Shown here piece after piece: positions 6,449 to 14,841 of a stretch of DNA of 24,694 nucleotides. The notes beneath the pieces were generated by a model. It had not been told where the DNA came from. It saw nothing but the letters and a program-made list of their open reading frames with translations, and made no database searches. Source of the stretch: Bacteroidales bacterium UBA3824 (GTDB lineage Bacteria; Bacteroidota; Bacteroidia; Bacteroidales; UBA3824); the NCBI GenBank assembly GCA_002393195.1, contig DGIK01000127.1:1-24694 (forward strand). Direction: 5' to 3'. Both the position numbers and the translations under genes were made by a program. How positions within the stretch are numbered: position 1 is the stretch's first letter; each line of letters begins with the position of its first letter.

Positions 6449-8938
6449 TCAGAATTCAATTTTGAGTTTTATACTCCAAGTACGACCAAAAGAATAGAAA
6501 TAGTAAACTTCATCGTAGTTTACATCGCTGATTTCGGTATCGATGTTTGATGGATTCCAAGCCTTTTCGATGTAATGAGCATCAAAAACATTGTTCACTT
6601 TTGCAGTCAGCACAGCGTTTATCTTGCCAACAGGAAACTTGTATGAAAAACTCATATCCATAAAATGAGATGTCGGTATTTTGTAAGGTTCACTTGCTAC
6701 CATCTCTTTACCAAGCGATAGATTGCCACCAGATAGAGAATAATATGCATAGTTTCTACCGTACATATTATAACAGCCGCTCAAATCTATGTTTTTGCCA
6801 ATTTTGAAAACTGCGTCCAATGCAGCCGTCGTTTGCGCTGAACCACCAACGTGAATATTTTTCATATCTATAACAGCCCAAGCGTGATTATCCGAACCGG
6901 CTGACGTAGGTTCGCCGTCAGGAGTGATAGCCTGTCCTTTGGTGTCGTATGCGTAACCTTTAACCTTGTCATTTTTCCACCGCCAATTGCCGAGCGACAA
7001 CATTGCCGAAAGGTCAAGCCATTGTACAGGAGTTGCCTTCACATCTAATTCTATGCCTGAATGTAATGAATTAACACCGGTCATATTCATATAATATTTT
7101 TCTTTGTTGGTGAGTTTGCCTTTTTTGGTCATTGTTTTGTCGATCCATTCGATAAAATACCCACCGATATTTGCGCTAAATACCTCGTTTTTAAACCCGT
7201 AGCCAATTTCCGTACTGAAAGCCTTTTGATTTTTAGCGTCCTCATTGATGGCGTGTGAGGTGTTTGCCGACATAAAGACTCCCGCCTTAAATTGCGGAAC
7301 GCTTGATATGTATCCGATATTGAAATAAACACGGTTTTGGCGATTTGCGTTATAATTTATGCCAGCCTTGATTGTTCCGCCGGTTAGATTTTTTGTTTCG
7401 GAACGCGCATTAGACTTGTCATAATAAAGTCTGTCGTAACGCCAATAACTGTTGAAGTTCATTGAACCACCTAAGAAGGCATATAGTTTGTTATTTGAGT
7501 AGTCTAATTGTGCGAAAAAACCTTCCTGAATTATATGACTATCGTAGTCACGCTTCACCTTGTCGCCAACACCTAATTTTTCGTTGACCCAAGAATCATT
7601 TGTGGCGTTTCCGTTGTCTTTTTCGGAAACATCGCTTCGTGAATAATCTACGAAATAATTTCCTCCAAACAAATCCGCTATCTCGTTGGAATGAACGGCT
7701 TTACAACTTCTGAAATCAATTCCACCATAGAAATTGAATTTGTTGCCTATCTGTGTGGAATACGTTGAAATAAGCCCATACCAATCCTGATTGCCAATTT
7801 GTTTTGTGAGAATTAGTTCTGAACCATTGGCAGAATTAGCATTTATCTCGTAGATTTTCCCATAATCGTAAGTGCCGTCGATGTTTCTGAAAACGGTGTT
7901 GAGTTCGCCGTAATTTGCACCGTACATATCGTCTTCGGAAAAGGTTTCGCTATTGGCGAAACCCGAATATCCGTTGCCTCGTCCCCAAGTGGCGTAAATG
8001 CTTGTACTCAAATTAGATTTGGAATTAATCTGCCAGGTATGGTTGAGCGAGATTTGTGGCTTATGATATGTGTTAAAGTCGATTGACTTGCGTTGCCCAT
8101 TGTAAAATCCATAGTCGGGATTATACCTTCTGTAATCAGTTTCGGTGCTATAATTTGCCTTCACCCTATGCCATTCAGATTCGGTAAGGGCATTGGAACG
8201 TTCGTAGTGTTTAGACGGACTTCCAAAGGCAGTAAAACTGATTTGGTTGTTTGCGTTCAATCGCTTTGAAACATTCACAAAATAGCAATATGCCTCGAAA
8301 TCTGTACCTTGTACATACCCATCACCTGTTGTTTTGCTACCGAGAACACTTATCGACCATCCATTTTGAGTCAGTCCGGAATTTAATGCCAATAACAATT
8401 TACTGTATCCATTGTTACCAATCATATAATATGCTGAACCACCTCGTTTGGCATCGTTGCTTTTGGTAACAATGTTTACTGTACCGCCAACCGAAGGTGT
8501 GCTAACTTTGCTTGCGCCAATGCCGCGTTGTGTCTGAATCGAGGCGGCTACGTCGCTTAGGCACGTCCAATCTGACCAATAAAACGAGCCATTCTCCATA
8601 TCGTTTCTCGGAACACCGTTGATCATTACGGCAATATTTGAATTGTCGAATCCACGCATCCATATTTCAGAATCGCCCCAACCGCCACCTTGATTGTTGA
8701 CGTGGACACCGGGTGTGTTTTTCAAAATCATTGGAAAATCGCTTGAACCAAGTTTGTTTTCAATTTCAGTGGCGTAAATTGTGCTTACAGCCACAGGTGT
8801 TTTTCCATCCTTGGCAGTTTGAGCGGTGATGGTAACGTTGGGAAGTGAACCTCCTTCAATAATGTTTGTGGAATCAGGCTCTTGTGCAAACAGCAATGTG
8901 GGACAGATTGACAATGCAATACTGATTATTTTTTTCAT
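6449..8938 (-). CDS. TonB-dependent outer-membrane receptor
   Basis: An 829-residue protein. It has a signal peptide (MKKIISIALSICPTLLFAQ), then a plug domain with LPNVTITAQTA, FPMILKNTPGVHV, SEIWMRGFDNSNIAVMINGV and VGGTVNIVTK. A 22-strand-type barrel follows, ending SIKLKIEF with the terminal Phe used for barrel assembly. There is no SusC-type N-terminal extension, so it belongs to the siderophore/vitamin class rather than the glycan class. The start ATG 8938 directly precedes the signal peptide; a longer frame to 8965 adds MTGKRQIKK and is unlikely. No TAnnTTTG element lies between the gene and the structured RNA, so its transcript may begin upstream of that RNA. It is followed after 2 bases by an ABC exporter. 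The ligand cannot be named from sequence. Confidence 0.88.
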   Translation of the reverse strand: MKKIISIALSICPTLLFAQEPDSTNIIEGGSLPNVTITAQTAKDGKTPVAVSTIYATEIENKLGSSDFPMILKNTPGVHVNNQGGGWGDSEIWMRGFDNSNIAVMINGVPRNDMENGSFYWSDWTCLSDVAASIQTQRGIGASKVSTPSVGGTVNIVTKSNDAKRGGSAYYMIGNNGYSKLLLALNSGLTQNGWSISVLGSKTTGDGYVQGTDFEAYCYFVNVSKRLNANNQISFTAFGSPSKHYERSNALTESEWHRVKANYSTETDYRRYNPDYGFYNGQRKSIDFNTYHKPQISLNHTWQINSKSNLSTSIYATWGRGNGYSGFANSETFSEDDMYGANYGELNTVFRNIDGTYDYGKIYEINANSANGSELILTKQIGNQDWYGLISTYSTQIGNKFNFYGGIDFRSCKAVHSNEIADLFGGNYFVDYSRSDVSEKDNGNATNDSWVNEKLGVGDKVKRDYDSHIIQEGFFAQLDYSNNKLYAFLGGSMNFNSYWRYDRLYYDKSNARSETKNLTGGTIKAGINYNANRQNRVYFNIGYISSVPQFKAGVFMSANTSHAINEDAKNQKAFSTEIGYGFKNEVFSANIGGYFIEWIDKTMTKKGKLTNKEKYYMNMTGVNSLHSGIELDVKATPVQWLDLSAMLSLGNWRWKNDKVKGYAYDTKGQAITPDGEPTSAGSDNHAWAVIDMKNIHVGGSAQTTAALDAVFKIGKNIDLSGCYNMYGRNYAYYSLSGGNLSLGKEMVASEPYKIPTSHFMDMSFSYKFPVGKINAVLTAKVNNVFDAHYIEKAWNPSNIDTEISDVNYDEVYYFYSFGRTWSIKLKIEF

Positions 8939-8999
8939 TTTTTTTATTTGTCGTTTTCCTGTCAAATCCCGAAACAGGTACTTTAATATTGTTGATTAT

Positions 9000-9036
9000 A
9001 AAAAGACGTGGGATTTTCTTTCGCTACTCGTCCCAC
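9000..9036 (-). terminator. Intrinsic terminator-like hairpin upstream of the TonB receptor
   Basis: On the minus strand GTGGGA (9036-9031) pairs with TCCCAC (9013-9008) around a 17-base loop. GTC and five T residues (9004-9000) follow. Its 5' arm begins exactly where the rod-like RNA fold ends, sharing two bases with it. It could end a free-standing RNA, or act as a conditional terminator in a receptor leader. Confidence 0.5.
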
Positions 9037-9204
9037 TTCCTTAGGCCTTGGTCTTGCCCGATTGTCAGAAACGAGCAACACCGAAAGCCCCACGCTTATG
9101 TATGTAACAGACCATTACGGTCTGAGATAATACATACCGTTGGGGCATTACAATGTTGCTTTGTATATGACAATCAGTTTTGAAACGACCAAGTTTCGGG
9201 AAGT
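9035..9204 (-). ncRNA. Rod-like structured RNA, candidate 6S-like RNA or regulatory leader
   Basis: Seven nested stems separated by internal loops on both sides form one long hairpin of about 170 nt. The pairs are 9035-9040 with 9199-9204 (ACTTCC), 9047-9053 with 9187-9193 (CTTGGTC), 9060-9067 with 9168-9175 (GATTGTCA), 9075-9080 with 9154-9159 (GCAACA), 9087-9092 with 9141-9146 (GCCCCA), 9097-9103 with 9130-9136 (TATGTAT), and 9108-9113 with 9119-9124 (CAGACC). About 46 base pairs are far beyond chance. The largest asymmetric loop lies between the second and third stems, recalling the central bubble of 6S RNA, and the length fits. Strand is uncertain. Minus is preferred because a terminator follows directly and a TACGCTTTG -7-like element sits just upstream (9218-9210). 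It does not match TPP or cobalamin riboswitch consensus. Confidence 0.5.
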
Positions 9205-9347
9205 CAAAACAAAGCGTAAAAGTAACGCCTTTTATATTTTATTACGCCCGTCATACAAACGGCGGACTTCACGTTGCAAATTTAATGATAATTTTTGTGA
9301 ATAGAAAAAAATTGGAGAAAAAAAGAAATAATTTAATTATTAATTAC

Positions 9348-9355
9348 TACCTTTG
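9348..9355 (+). promoter_or_regulatory. -7 promoter element of the AlbA_2 regulator gene
   Basis: TACCTTTG matches TAnnTTTG. No TTG is found at the expected distance upstream, but the region is very AT-rich. It would start a transcript near 9362, leaving a leader of about 16 bases before ATG 9378. This argues against the longer frame that begins at 9180. Confidence 0.5.
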
Positions 9356-9377
9356 CCATAACAAAACTTACAGCAAT

Positions 9378-10859
9378 ATGTTGCCCACAAAAGAGGACAT
9401 AAAGACCGAGTTTAAGAGTTGCACAAATGCCATAAGCCATTCTGTGTACGAGACGGTATGTTCGTTTTTGAACCATTCGGGCGGCACGATTTATTTAGGC
9501 GTTAACGACGACGGCATCATTGAGGGCGTTAATGAAGCACAGGCAGAAACATTAAAGAAAAATCTTATAACATCCTTCAATAACAAAAACTTGTTTGTTC
9601 CCGTGCCGTACATTATGCCTGAAATTCAGCGAATTGACGACAAAACAATAATTGTAATTAATGTCCAACCTGGTCAATATGCATACAGTTATAAAAAACG
9701 TTTTTGGGATAGAAACGGAGATGCCGACATTGATATTACGGAACACTCAGAATTGTTACTCAACCTTTTTGAAAGGAAAAATCCGCACATATTTGAAGAG
9801 AGATTTGTAGAAGGTCTTGCACTAAAACATCTTGATACAGATACATTTAATTATTGCCGTAATCTTGTCAGAGTAAAAAATCCCAATCATATTTGGCTGC
9901 AAATGTCCGACGAAGAGTTGCTATTATCATGCCGACTTGCCGAAAAACACAATCAAAAGTTACAGATTAGGTATGCGGCGCTGTTGATTTTTGGAACTGA
10001 CGAAGCTATTGAAACTTTTTTGCCGAGATACAGATACGAAGCGTTGTATCATTTGTGTACGTGGCAACAGTATGAACGTAACGAATTTACCGACAATCGT
10101 TACGACGACCGCAAAACCCTGCGTTGCAACCTTATCAAAGTTTATGGTGAGTTGCAAAAATTTGTTGCATTGCATCTCCCCGACAAGTTTTACCTGCCGT
10201 CAGGAAGTGCACGACGAGAGGATGTTAGAGGGGCGTTGATGCGAGAGTTGATAGGCAACATTTGTGTCCACACCGATTATAGTTTGGGCTTTGCGTGTTT
10301 CTTTGAGATTTTTAAAGATAGGGTTGTTACTAAAAATGTTACGCGACTTGTGCCTACAATGAACGAGGGTGCAGTAAATATCAAAGAATTAGGTAATTAC
10401 ACTAAAAATCCACTTATAGTTAAGGTCTTTCGAGAGTTTGATTGGGTGGAAGATTTGGGTTCTGGTACACGAAACATTTTGAAATATGCTCCGATCTATT
10501 ATAAAGATTACCAAATTTTTATAGAAAACGGACAGCATTTTTCATTTTCAATAACATACGCAGACTCTGACACTAACTCTGACACTGATAGTAACAGGGT
10601 TACTAACCCTATTACTAACCCTATTACTAACCCTGTTACTTTGTCTGAAAATCAGATAGTTGTTTTGGTGTTTTGTGTTGAACCGAAAAGTGCGCACGAA
10701 ATAATGAAACATTTAGACCTAACATATCAAACCAAAAATTTAAAAACCTATATCAAAGATTTGGTTTCGTATGGTTATTTGCAGTTGACAATACCCGATT
10801 CGCCATACAATCCAGCACAAAAGTATTTTACTACCGAAAAAGGTAAAGCGCAAATATAG
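9378..10859 (+). CDS. Schlafen AAA_4/AlbA_2-type ATP-binding transcriptional regulator
   Basis: A 493-residue protein. The N-terminal AlbA_2 domain has TEFKSCTNAISHSVYETV and NHSGGTIYLGVNDDGIIEGV (about residues 10-50), typical of PF04326. A GHKL-like ATPase domain (HATPase_c_4, about residues 275-375) carries REDVRGALMRELIGNICVHTDY and later DWVEDLGSGTRNI. A low-complexity linker of TNP repeats (about 400-420) precedes a C-terminal winged-helix segment (SENQIVVLVFCVEPKSAHEI to the end). Such proteins are predicted DNA-binding regulators; targets are unknown. It is alone on the plus strand, divergent from the TonB receptor and the structured RNA and convergent with the ABC operon. ATG 9378 is chosen because the AlbA_2 domain starts there and a -7 element lies just upstream. 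Confidence 0.8.
   Translation: MLPTKEDIKTEFKSCTNAISHSVYETVCSFLNHSGGTIYLGVNDDGIIEGVNEAQAETLKKNLITSFNNKNLFVPVPYIMPEIQRIDDKTIIVINVQPGQYAYSYKKRFWDRNGDADIDITEHSELLLNLFERKNPHIFEERFVEGLALKHLDTDTFNYCRNLVRVKNPNHIWLQMSDEELLLSCRLAEKHNQKLQIRYAALLIFGTDEAIETFLPRYRYEALYHLCTWQQYERNEFTDNRYDDRKTLRCNLIKVYGELQKFVALHLPDKFYLPSGSARREDVRGALMRELIGNICVHTDYSLGFACFFEIFKDRVVTKNVTRLVPTMNEGAVNIKELGNYTKNPLIVKVFREFDWVEDLGSGTRNILKYAPIYYKDYQIFIENGQHFSFSITYADSDTNSDTDSNRVTNPITNPITNPVTLSENQIVVLVFCVEPKSAHEIMKHLDLTYQTKNLKTYIKDLVSYGYLQLTIPDSPYNPAQKYFTTEKGKAQI
10591..10640 (+). repeat. 12-base in-frame tandem repeat within the AlbA_2 gene
   Basis: Three units of RTTACTAACCCT (10599-10610, 10611-10622, 10623-10634) encode T-N-P-(I/V) repeats in the linker before the C-terminal winged helix. 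The block is flanked by 12-base inverted arms: GTAACAGGGTTA (10591-10602) and TAACCCTGTTAC (10628-10639). Unit-number change would alter linker length without shifting the frame. Confidence 0.8.
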
Positions 10860-10887
10860 CAACTAATCAACAATTTTTGCTCAAAAA

Positions 10888-12528
10888 TTATTCCTCCCAT
10901 GCCTTTCCATCCTTAATCGTGATAATCTTGTTTGCGCCTTGGACGGTGCGCATACGGTGAGCGATTACGAGGACGGTTTTGCCTTTGATTAGTTTTGAAA
11001 GCGATTGTTGGATAAGTGTCTCGTTTTCAACGTCTAATGAGGCGGATGCTTCGTCAAGAAGAATAATTGGAGCGTTTTTGAGAAAAGCTCGGGCAATGGA
11101 AATTCGCTGACGTTCGCCGCCGGAGAGTTTTTTGCCGTTTTCGCCAATAATTGTATTCCACTTATCAGGCAGATTTTCAACAAATTCGGTACAGTTGGCA
11201 AGTTCGGCTGCGGCTTTTACCTGTTCGTCAGTGGCATTTTCGTCGCCAATGCGGATGTTTTCCAAAACGGTGTTGTTAAACAATGTAACATCTTGAAAAA
11301 CAATTGAGTAAAGACTCATCAGAGTTTCTGTGTCAACCTTTGAAATATCCTGACCGCCAACAGTTATTTTTCCCGAATCAATATCCCAAAACCTTGCAGC
11401 AAGTCGCGAAACTGTGGTTTTGCCGCTGCCCGAGGGACCAATTAAAGCGGTAACTTCGCCCTGTTTTGCAGTGAACGATACGCCGTCGAGAATCTTTTTG
11501 CCATCTTGATACGAGAACTTAACATCCTCAAACACAATGTCTCCGCCATTAACTTTAAGTTCCTCAGTGCCGGTTTGCTCTTTATGTTGAAGAATGTCGT
11601 TGAGACGTTCGCAGTTGACATCAAGCGCAATAATGGCAGCAAAATGTTCGAGCGAAGTGGTGAGCGGATTGTAAAGTCGCGATGCAATAATCAAGAACAA
11701 GAAAAATTCCAAAACTCCCAATTCACCTGATTTTAAGAGCATTGCACCTACAAGAGCGGTAGTGGCGATTCCAAATTTCAGAATCATTTCGGCATTGGTA
11801 ACAAAAATGCCTGTGCCAAGTTCGCTCCAAATTTTTCGTTTTTCAACGTTCTTGATTTTAGATTCAACATCTTGATAATAACTATCTTGGGCATTGTTTT
11901 GACGAAGGTCTCGGACAGTTTCCAAACATTCCTGAATTTTTTCGGTCATTTCAACGGTTGCGCCGCTTGTTTTTTTGCCTAAACGGTATTGAACTTTTCG
12001 CGAAAAAGCAACAATCGTAAGGCAGACAGGAAGCACCCAAACCGCCGCCAAAGCCATTTTCCAATTAACAAAAAACAGACATATTGCCAACACGCAAGTG
12101 CTTGCAATAGAACCAATAAACTGCGGAATAAAGTGCGACGAAGCCTGTTCAATTTGCGCCGCATCGTCCATAATTGTGGAGGTAAGATCTGCGCTGTCTT
12201 TTTTTGCAAAAAACGACAACGGCAACCGACGGAGTTTTTCTGCCAACGAGATACGCCTTACGCCGCTCTCTTTGTAGGTAGAAAAATAAGAGGTGTTGTA
12301 CTGAATAACTGTGGTAACCGACATCAGCACAATCCAAATGCAAATACCTGTGATATAGAATGTTGTTCTACCTTCGATGGTTCCGTTCATAATGTCCTGA
12401 ACCAAAAAATATAGCAACAAAACTGGTGAAAAAAGCATCAGATTGTAAAAAATATTTGCAACAGATGCAATCACCATCGACCGTGCACCCTCGTCTGAAA
12501 GGGCATATTTTTGTTTAAAGTTTTTCAT
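10888..12528 (-). CDS. YbtQ/IrtB-type ABC transporter half
   Basis: A 546-residue fused membrane-ATPase half-transporter. Membrane helices run to about residue 300. The ATPase has Walker A GPSGSGKTT (364-372), signature LSGGERQ (468-474) and Walker B IILLDEASASLDVENE. The N-terminus KYALSDEGARSMV and the ARFWDIDSG segment are typical of the exporter-fold ABC proteins that import ferric siderophores (YbtP/YbtQ, IrtA/IrtB). It follows its partner by 47 bases, consistent with a heterodimer. The operon promoter carries the operator shared with flavodoxin and imelysin, which supports an iron role. Exporter function remains possible. Its 3' end converges on the AlbA_2 gene with only 28 bases between. 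Confidence 0.82.
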   Translation of the reverse strand: MKNFKQKYALSDEGARSMVIASVANIFYNLMLFSPVLLLYFLVQDIMNGTIEGRTTFYITGICIWIVLMSVTTVIQYNTSYFSTYKESGVRRISLAEKLRRLPLSFFAKKDSADLTSTIMDDAAQIEQASSHFIPQFIGSIASTCVLAICLFFVNWKMALAAVWVLPVCLTIVAFSRKVQYRLGKKTSGATVEMTEKIQECLETVRDLRQNNAQDSYYQDVESKIKNVEKRKIWSELGTGIFVTNAEMILKFGIATTALVGAMLLKSGELGVLEFFLFLIIASRLYNPLTTSLEHFAAIIALDVNCERLNDILQHKEQTGTEELKVNGGDIVFEDVKFSYQDGKKILDGVSFTAKQGEVTALIGPSGSGKTTVSRLAARFWDIDSGKITVGGQDISKVDTETLMSLYSIVFQDVTLFNNTVLENIRIGDENATDEQVKAAAELANCTEFVENLPDKWNTIIGENGKKLSGGERQRISIARAFLKNAPIILLDEASASLDVENETLIQQSLSKLIKGKTVLVIAHRMRTVQGANKIITIKDGKAWEE

Positions 12529-12530
12529 AA

Positions 12531-12580
12531 TAATTACGAATTCTGAATTATGAATTATGCATTATGAATTATGCATTAAT
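12531..12580. repeat. AT-rich intergenic tandem repeat, second copy
   Basis: Contains TAATTACGAATT and repeated GAATTATGCATTAT, nearly the same as the block at 1983-2031. It fills the gap between the two ABC halves and includes the stop codon of the upstream gene. Confidence 0.6.
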
Positions 12581-14345
12581 TTTCAATTTTCCATTCCACC
12601 GATTTCTGATAATCGCCAAACATCTTTGAATACATTCCGTTTTGCGATAGAAGTTGCTGATGTGTACCGTTTTCAACGATTTTGCCTTCGTTGAGAACAT
12701 AAATTTGATTGCAGTCAACAACAGTAGAAAGACGGTGTGCAATTTTGATAACTGTCTTACCCTTAGATATTTCGTCAAAAGCCTTCAAGACTTTTTCCTC
12801 GTTTTCAGGGTCGGCAAATGCAGTAGCCTCGTCGAGGATAAGAATTGGAGTATTGCGCAGCATAACTCGCGCAATAGCAATGCGTTGCTGTTCACCACCG
12901 CTAAGATATGTACCTTTGCTGCCGATAATTGTGTTGATTCCGTCGGGAAGTTTGGCAATAATGTCGGCGCATTGAGCGCGGTTCAAAACATCCATTACCT
13001 CTTGCTCTGTGGCATCAGGTTTTGCCATTCTTACATTGTCTAAAATGCTTGCTTTCAATAGTTTGCTATCCTGAAAAACAAACGAGACAATTTCGGAAAG
13101 TTTTGCTTGCGGAATATCTTTTACATCAACTCCACCTATTAAGATTTTGCCATCAGTAACATCCCAAAACCTTGATACAAGACTTGCTGAGGTGGTTTTT
13201 CCGCCTCCCGAAGGTCCAACAAATGCTACTTGCGAACCGGCAGGTATTTTCATAGAAATTCCATCAACAGCATTTTTGGTTGAATCTTGGTAACGGAATG
13301 TTACATTGCTAAACTCCACAGAAAAATCATTAGGAATTTTTGGATTATTGGATTCTTTGGCTTCGGGAACATCAAGAACTGTGTCAATCCTTGCAAATGC
13401 GTTTCCCACAATCATATCCGCCTCCGACGAGTACATCACTTTGTGGAGAGTTACACCGATAATTGGCGTAAAAATTATATAGAACATCAGGTTAGAGAAA
13501 AATTCGTGATCGGCGGAAGAAGAACCATAATAGAGCGCAACAGCAATCAAAATTGCAAACGCAGAATTGATTACAACCGTAAACGAGGTCATCGAAACCC
13601 TGAAACGCTCGGTGTAACTAATTGTAAACTTGGCATAATCGTCGATAGCCTTTTTGAGTTTTTTAAAAGAAAAAACCGACTGTCCAAAGGTCTTTACAAC
13701 AGGCATACCGCGCACATATTCAACGGCTTCCTTTGTCATATTTTCAAGAGCCAAATTGTATGCCTCCATATCTTTTTTGAGTTGCGGACCCACCATAAAG
13801 GCATACATAATTATAAAACCTAAAACAGTGGTAGCAAGGCACATAAGACCGATTTTCCAATCAAAATACATCAAAAGAACAATCATTGCAATTGGCGTGG
13901 TAATAGCCACCGTGCGGTCGGGTAAAATATGTTCAAGATAATTGTCCATAGCCGCAGTAGAGTCAGTGATGATTTTACGGATTTTACCACTGCCCTCATT
14001 TTCAACGTGTCCCAAAGGCATACGCAGCACTTTGGCAACGCATTTTTTGCGGATATTTGCCACAGTTCTGAATCCTCCCAAATGCGAACAACCCAACGCC
14101 ATAAAGTAAATGCACATTGCGTTTACTGAATATTTAACGGCTGTAATACCGTAATCTTCAATATGTTGCGCCTTGCTGAAATCGGGCATTACTGTAAGCA
14201 CTTCGTCCACAATTTTCCAAACATAAACGAATGGAACAAGAGCAAGACACGCGCTCACCGCAGCCAAAACGATGGAGCCGATGGTAAAAAATTTATAACC
14301 ACCTGCAAAATCCATCAATCTAAGAAGATTTGATTTATTTTTCAT
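12576..14345 (-). CDS. YbtP/IrtA-type ABC transporter half
   Basis: A 589-residue fused membrane-ATPase half-transporter. The ATPase has Walker A GPSGGGKTT (377-385), signature LSGGEQQ (481-487) and Walker B ILILDEATAFADPENE (to about 516). The variant DEATAFADPENE in place of DEATSALD is typical of the YbtP/IrtA branch, known for inward transport and handling of ferric siderophores despite an exporter fold. The start ATG 14345 overlaps the stop of the small membrane protein by one base (TAATG), so translation is probably coupled. It pairs with the next gene, whose ATPase has the other sequence type. The promoter upstream of the small gene has the shared operator. The exact substrate is unknown. 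Confidence 0.84.
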   Translation of the reverse strand: MKNKSNLLRLMDFAGGYKFFTIGSIVLAAVSACLALVPFVYVWKIVDEVLTVMPDFSKAQHIEDYGITAVKYSVNAMCIYFMALGCSHLGGFRTVANIRKKCVAKVLRMPLGHVENEGSGKIRKIITDSTAAMDNYLEHILPDRTVAITTPIAMIVLLMYFDWKIGLMCLATTVLGFIIMYAFMVGPQLKKDMEAYNLALENMTKEAVEYVRGMPVVKTFGQSVFSFKKLKKAIDDYAKFTISYTERFRVSMTSFTVVINSAFAILIAVALYYGSSSADHEFFSNLMFYIIFTPIIGVTLHKVMYSSEADMIVGNAFARIDTVLDVPEAKESNNPKIPNDFSVEFSNVTFRYQDSTKNAVDGISMKIPAGSQVAFVGPSGGGKTTSASLVSRFWDVTDGKILIGGVDVKDIPQAKLSEIVSFVFQDSKLLKASILDNVRMAKPDATEQEVMDVLNRAQCADIIAKLPDGINTIIGSKGTYLSGGEQQRIAIARVMLRNTPILILDEATAFADPENEEKVLKAFDEISKGKTVIKIAHRLSTVVDCNQIYVLNEGKIVENGTHQQLLSQNGMYSKMFGDYQKSVEWKIEN

Positions 14346-14725
14346 TATTCTTTTCTAAGTTTAAGAGATTCTTTTGCCATAATAATAGCAATTACAGCCA
14401 TCATAGGCATGATTACGAGTTGTGCGGCATTGAATTCTTCGATAAGTTCCGACAAATGCAAAACTGTGAACAATGCCATTACAAATGCCAAAACCATATT
14501 GATAGTTTTTGCAGTTTTGCCACCGTAAATCACAAGTAGAATGCCAATTACGGGAATCAAATACGAAATAGACATCATAAAAGCAATCATACCCGTAGAA
14601 GTTGGAGGTTGCATTGCAGCAATACTTTCGCCCCAAAATGCGGGCATAGCGTCGGTGATAGTGTGTGCAAGGAATCCACAAATTGTGAGAATCCAAAAAA
14701 CAATGATTTTATGTTTTCTTTCCAT
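14345..14725 (-). CDS. Small four-helix inner-membrane protein of the ABC operon
   Basis: A 126-residue protein starting at ATG 14725 (MERKHKIIVFWIL). A longer frame reaching 14794 would run through the promoter, so it is rejected. Four hydrophobic stretches are visible: IIVFWILTICGFLAH, IAFMMSISYLIPVIGILLVI, INMVLAFVMALFTVL and LVIMPMMAVIAIIMA. I do not recognise the family. It is first in the operon and overlaps the YbtP-like gene by one base, so it probably assists that transporter. Confidence 0.7.
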   Translation of the reverse strand: MERKHKIIVFWILTICGFLAHTITDAMPAFWGESIAAMQPPTSTGMIAFMMSISYLIPVIGILLVIYGGKTAKTINMVLAFVMALFTVLHLSELIEEFNAAQLVIMPMMAVIAIIMAKESLKLRKE

Positions 14726-14757
14726 TTTTTGATATTGTAGTGTTTTGTTTTCGACCG

Positions 14758-14805
14758 CAAAATTATCGGAGAAAATTTCCACGTGCAATACCATAAAATA
14801 GGTAA
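14758..14805 (-). promoter_or_regulatory. Promoter and operator of the YbtPQ-type ABC operon
   Basis: On the minus strand TAATTTTG lies at 14765-14758 and TTG at 14788-14786, with a 20-base spacer. The operator TACCTATTTTATGGTATTG (14804-14786) is the clearest inverted copy in the window: TACC and GGTA separated by eight bases, joined to the TTG. Binding there would overlap the -33 element and block transcription. Confidence 0.75.
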
Positions 14806-14841
14806 ATTATTGGGGAAGAGATACCGAGATTTAAGTAATTT

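Noticed and set aside
8938..8985. Shared operator upstream of the TonB receptor (TACCTGTTTCGGGATTTG)
   Set aside because: It resembles the motif, but the spacing is one base short and no TAnnTTTG lies 20 bases after its TTG, so it is not counted in the regulon.
9122..9127. CTGAGA resembling the TPP riboswitch core
   Set aside because: The other conserved parts (ACCTGAT and the GCG-AGGGAA end) are absent, and CTGAGA here is mostly stem of the terminal hairpin.
9000..9204. Cobalamin riboswitch before the TonB receptor
   Set aside because: No B12-box (GCC-x-CTG, AGAAGACC-type) is present, and the nested rod does not match the riboswitch layout.
9180..9377. Longer N-terminus for the AlbA_2 protein
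   Set aside because: The added 66 residues look non-coding and would span the -7 element at 9348-9355; the domain starts at ATG 9378.
10872..10889. AATTTTTG-CT-CAAAAATT hairpin between convergent genes as a terminator
   Set aside because: Almost all A-T pairs with a 2-base loop; too weak to call, though it may contribute.
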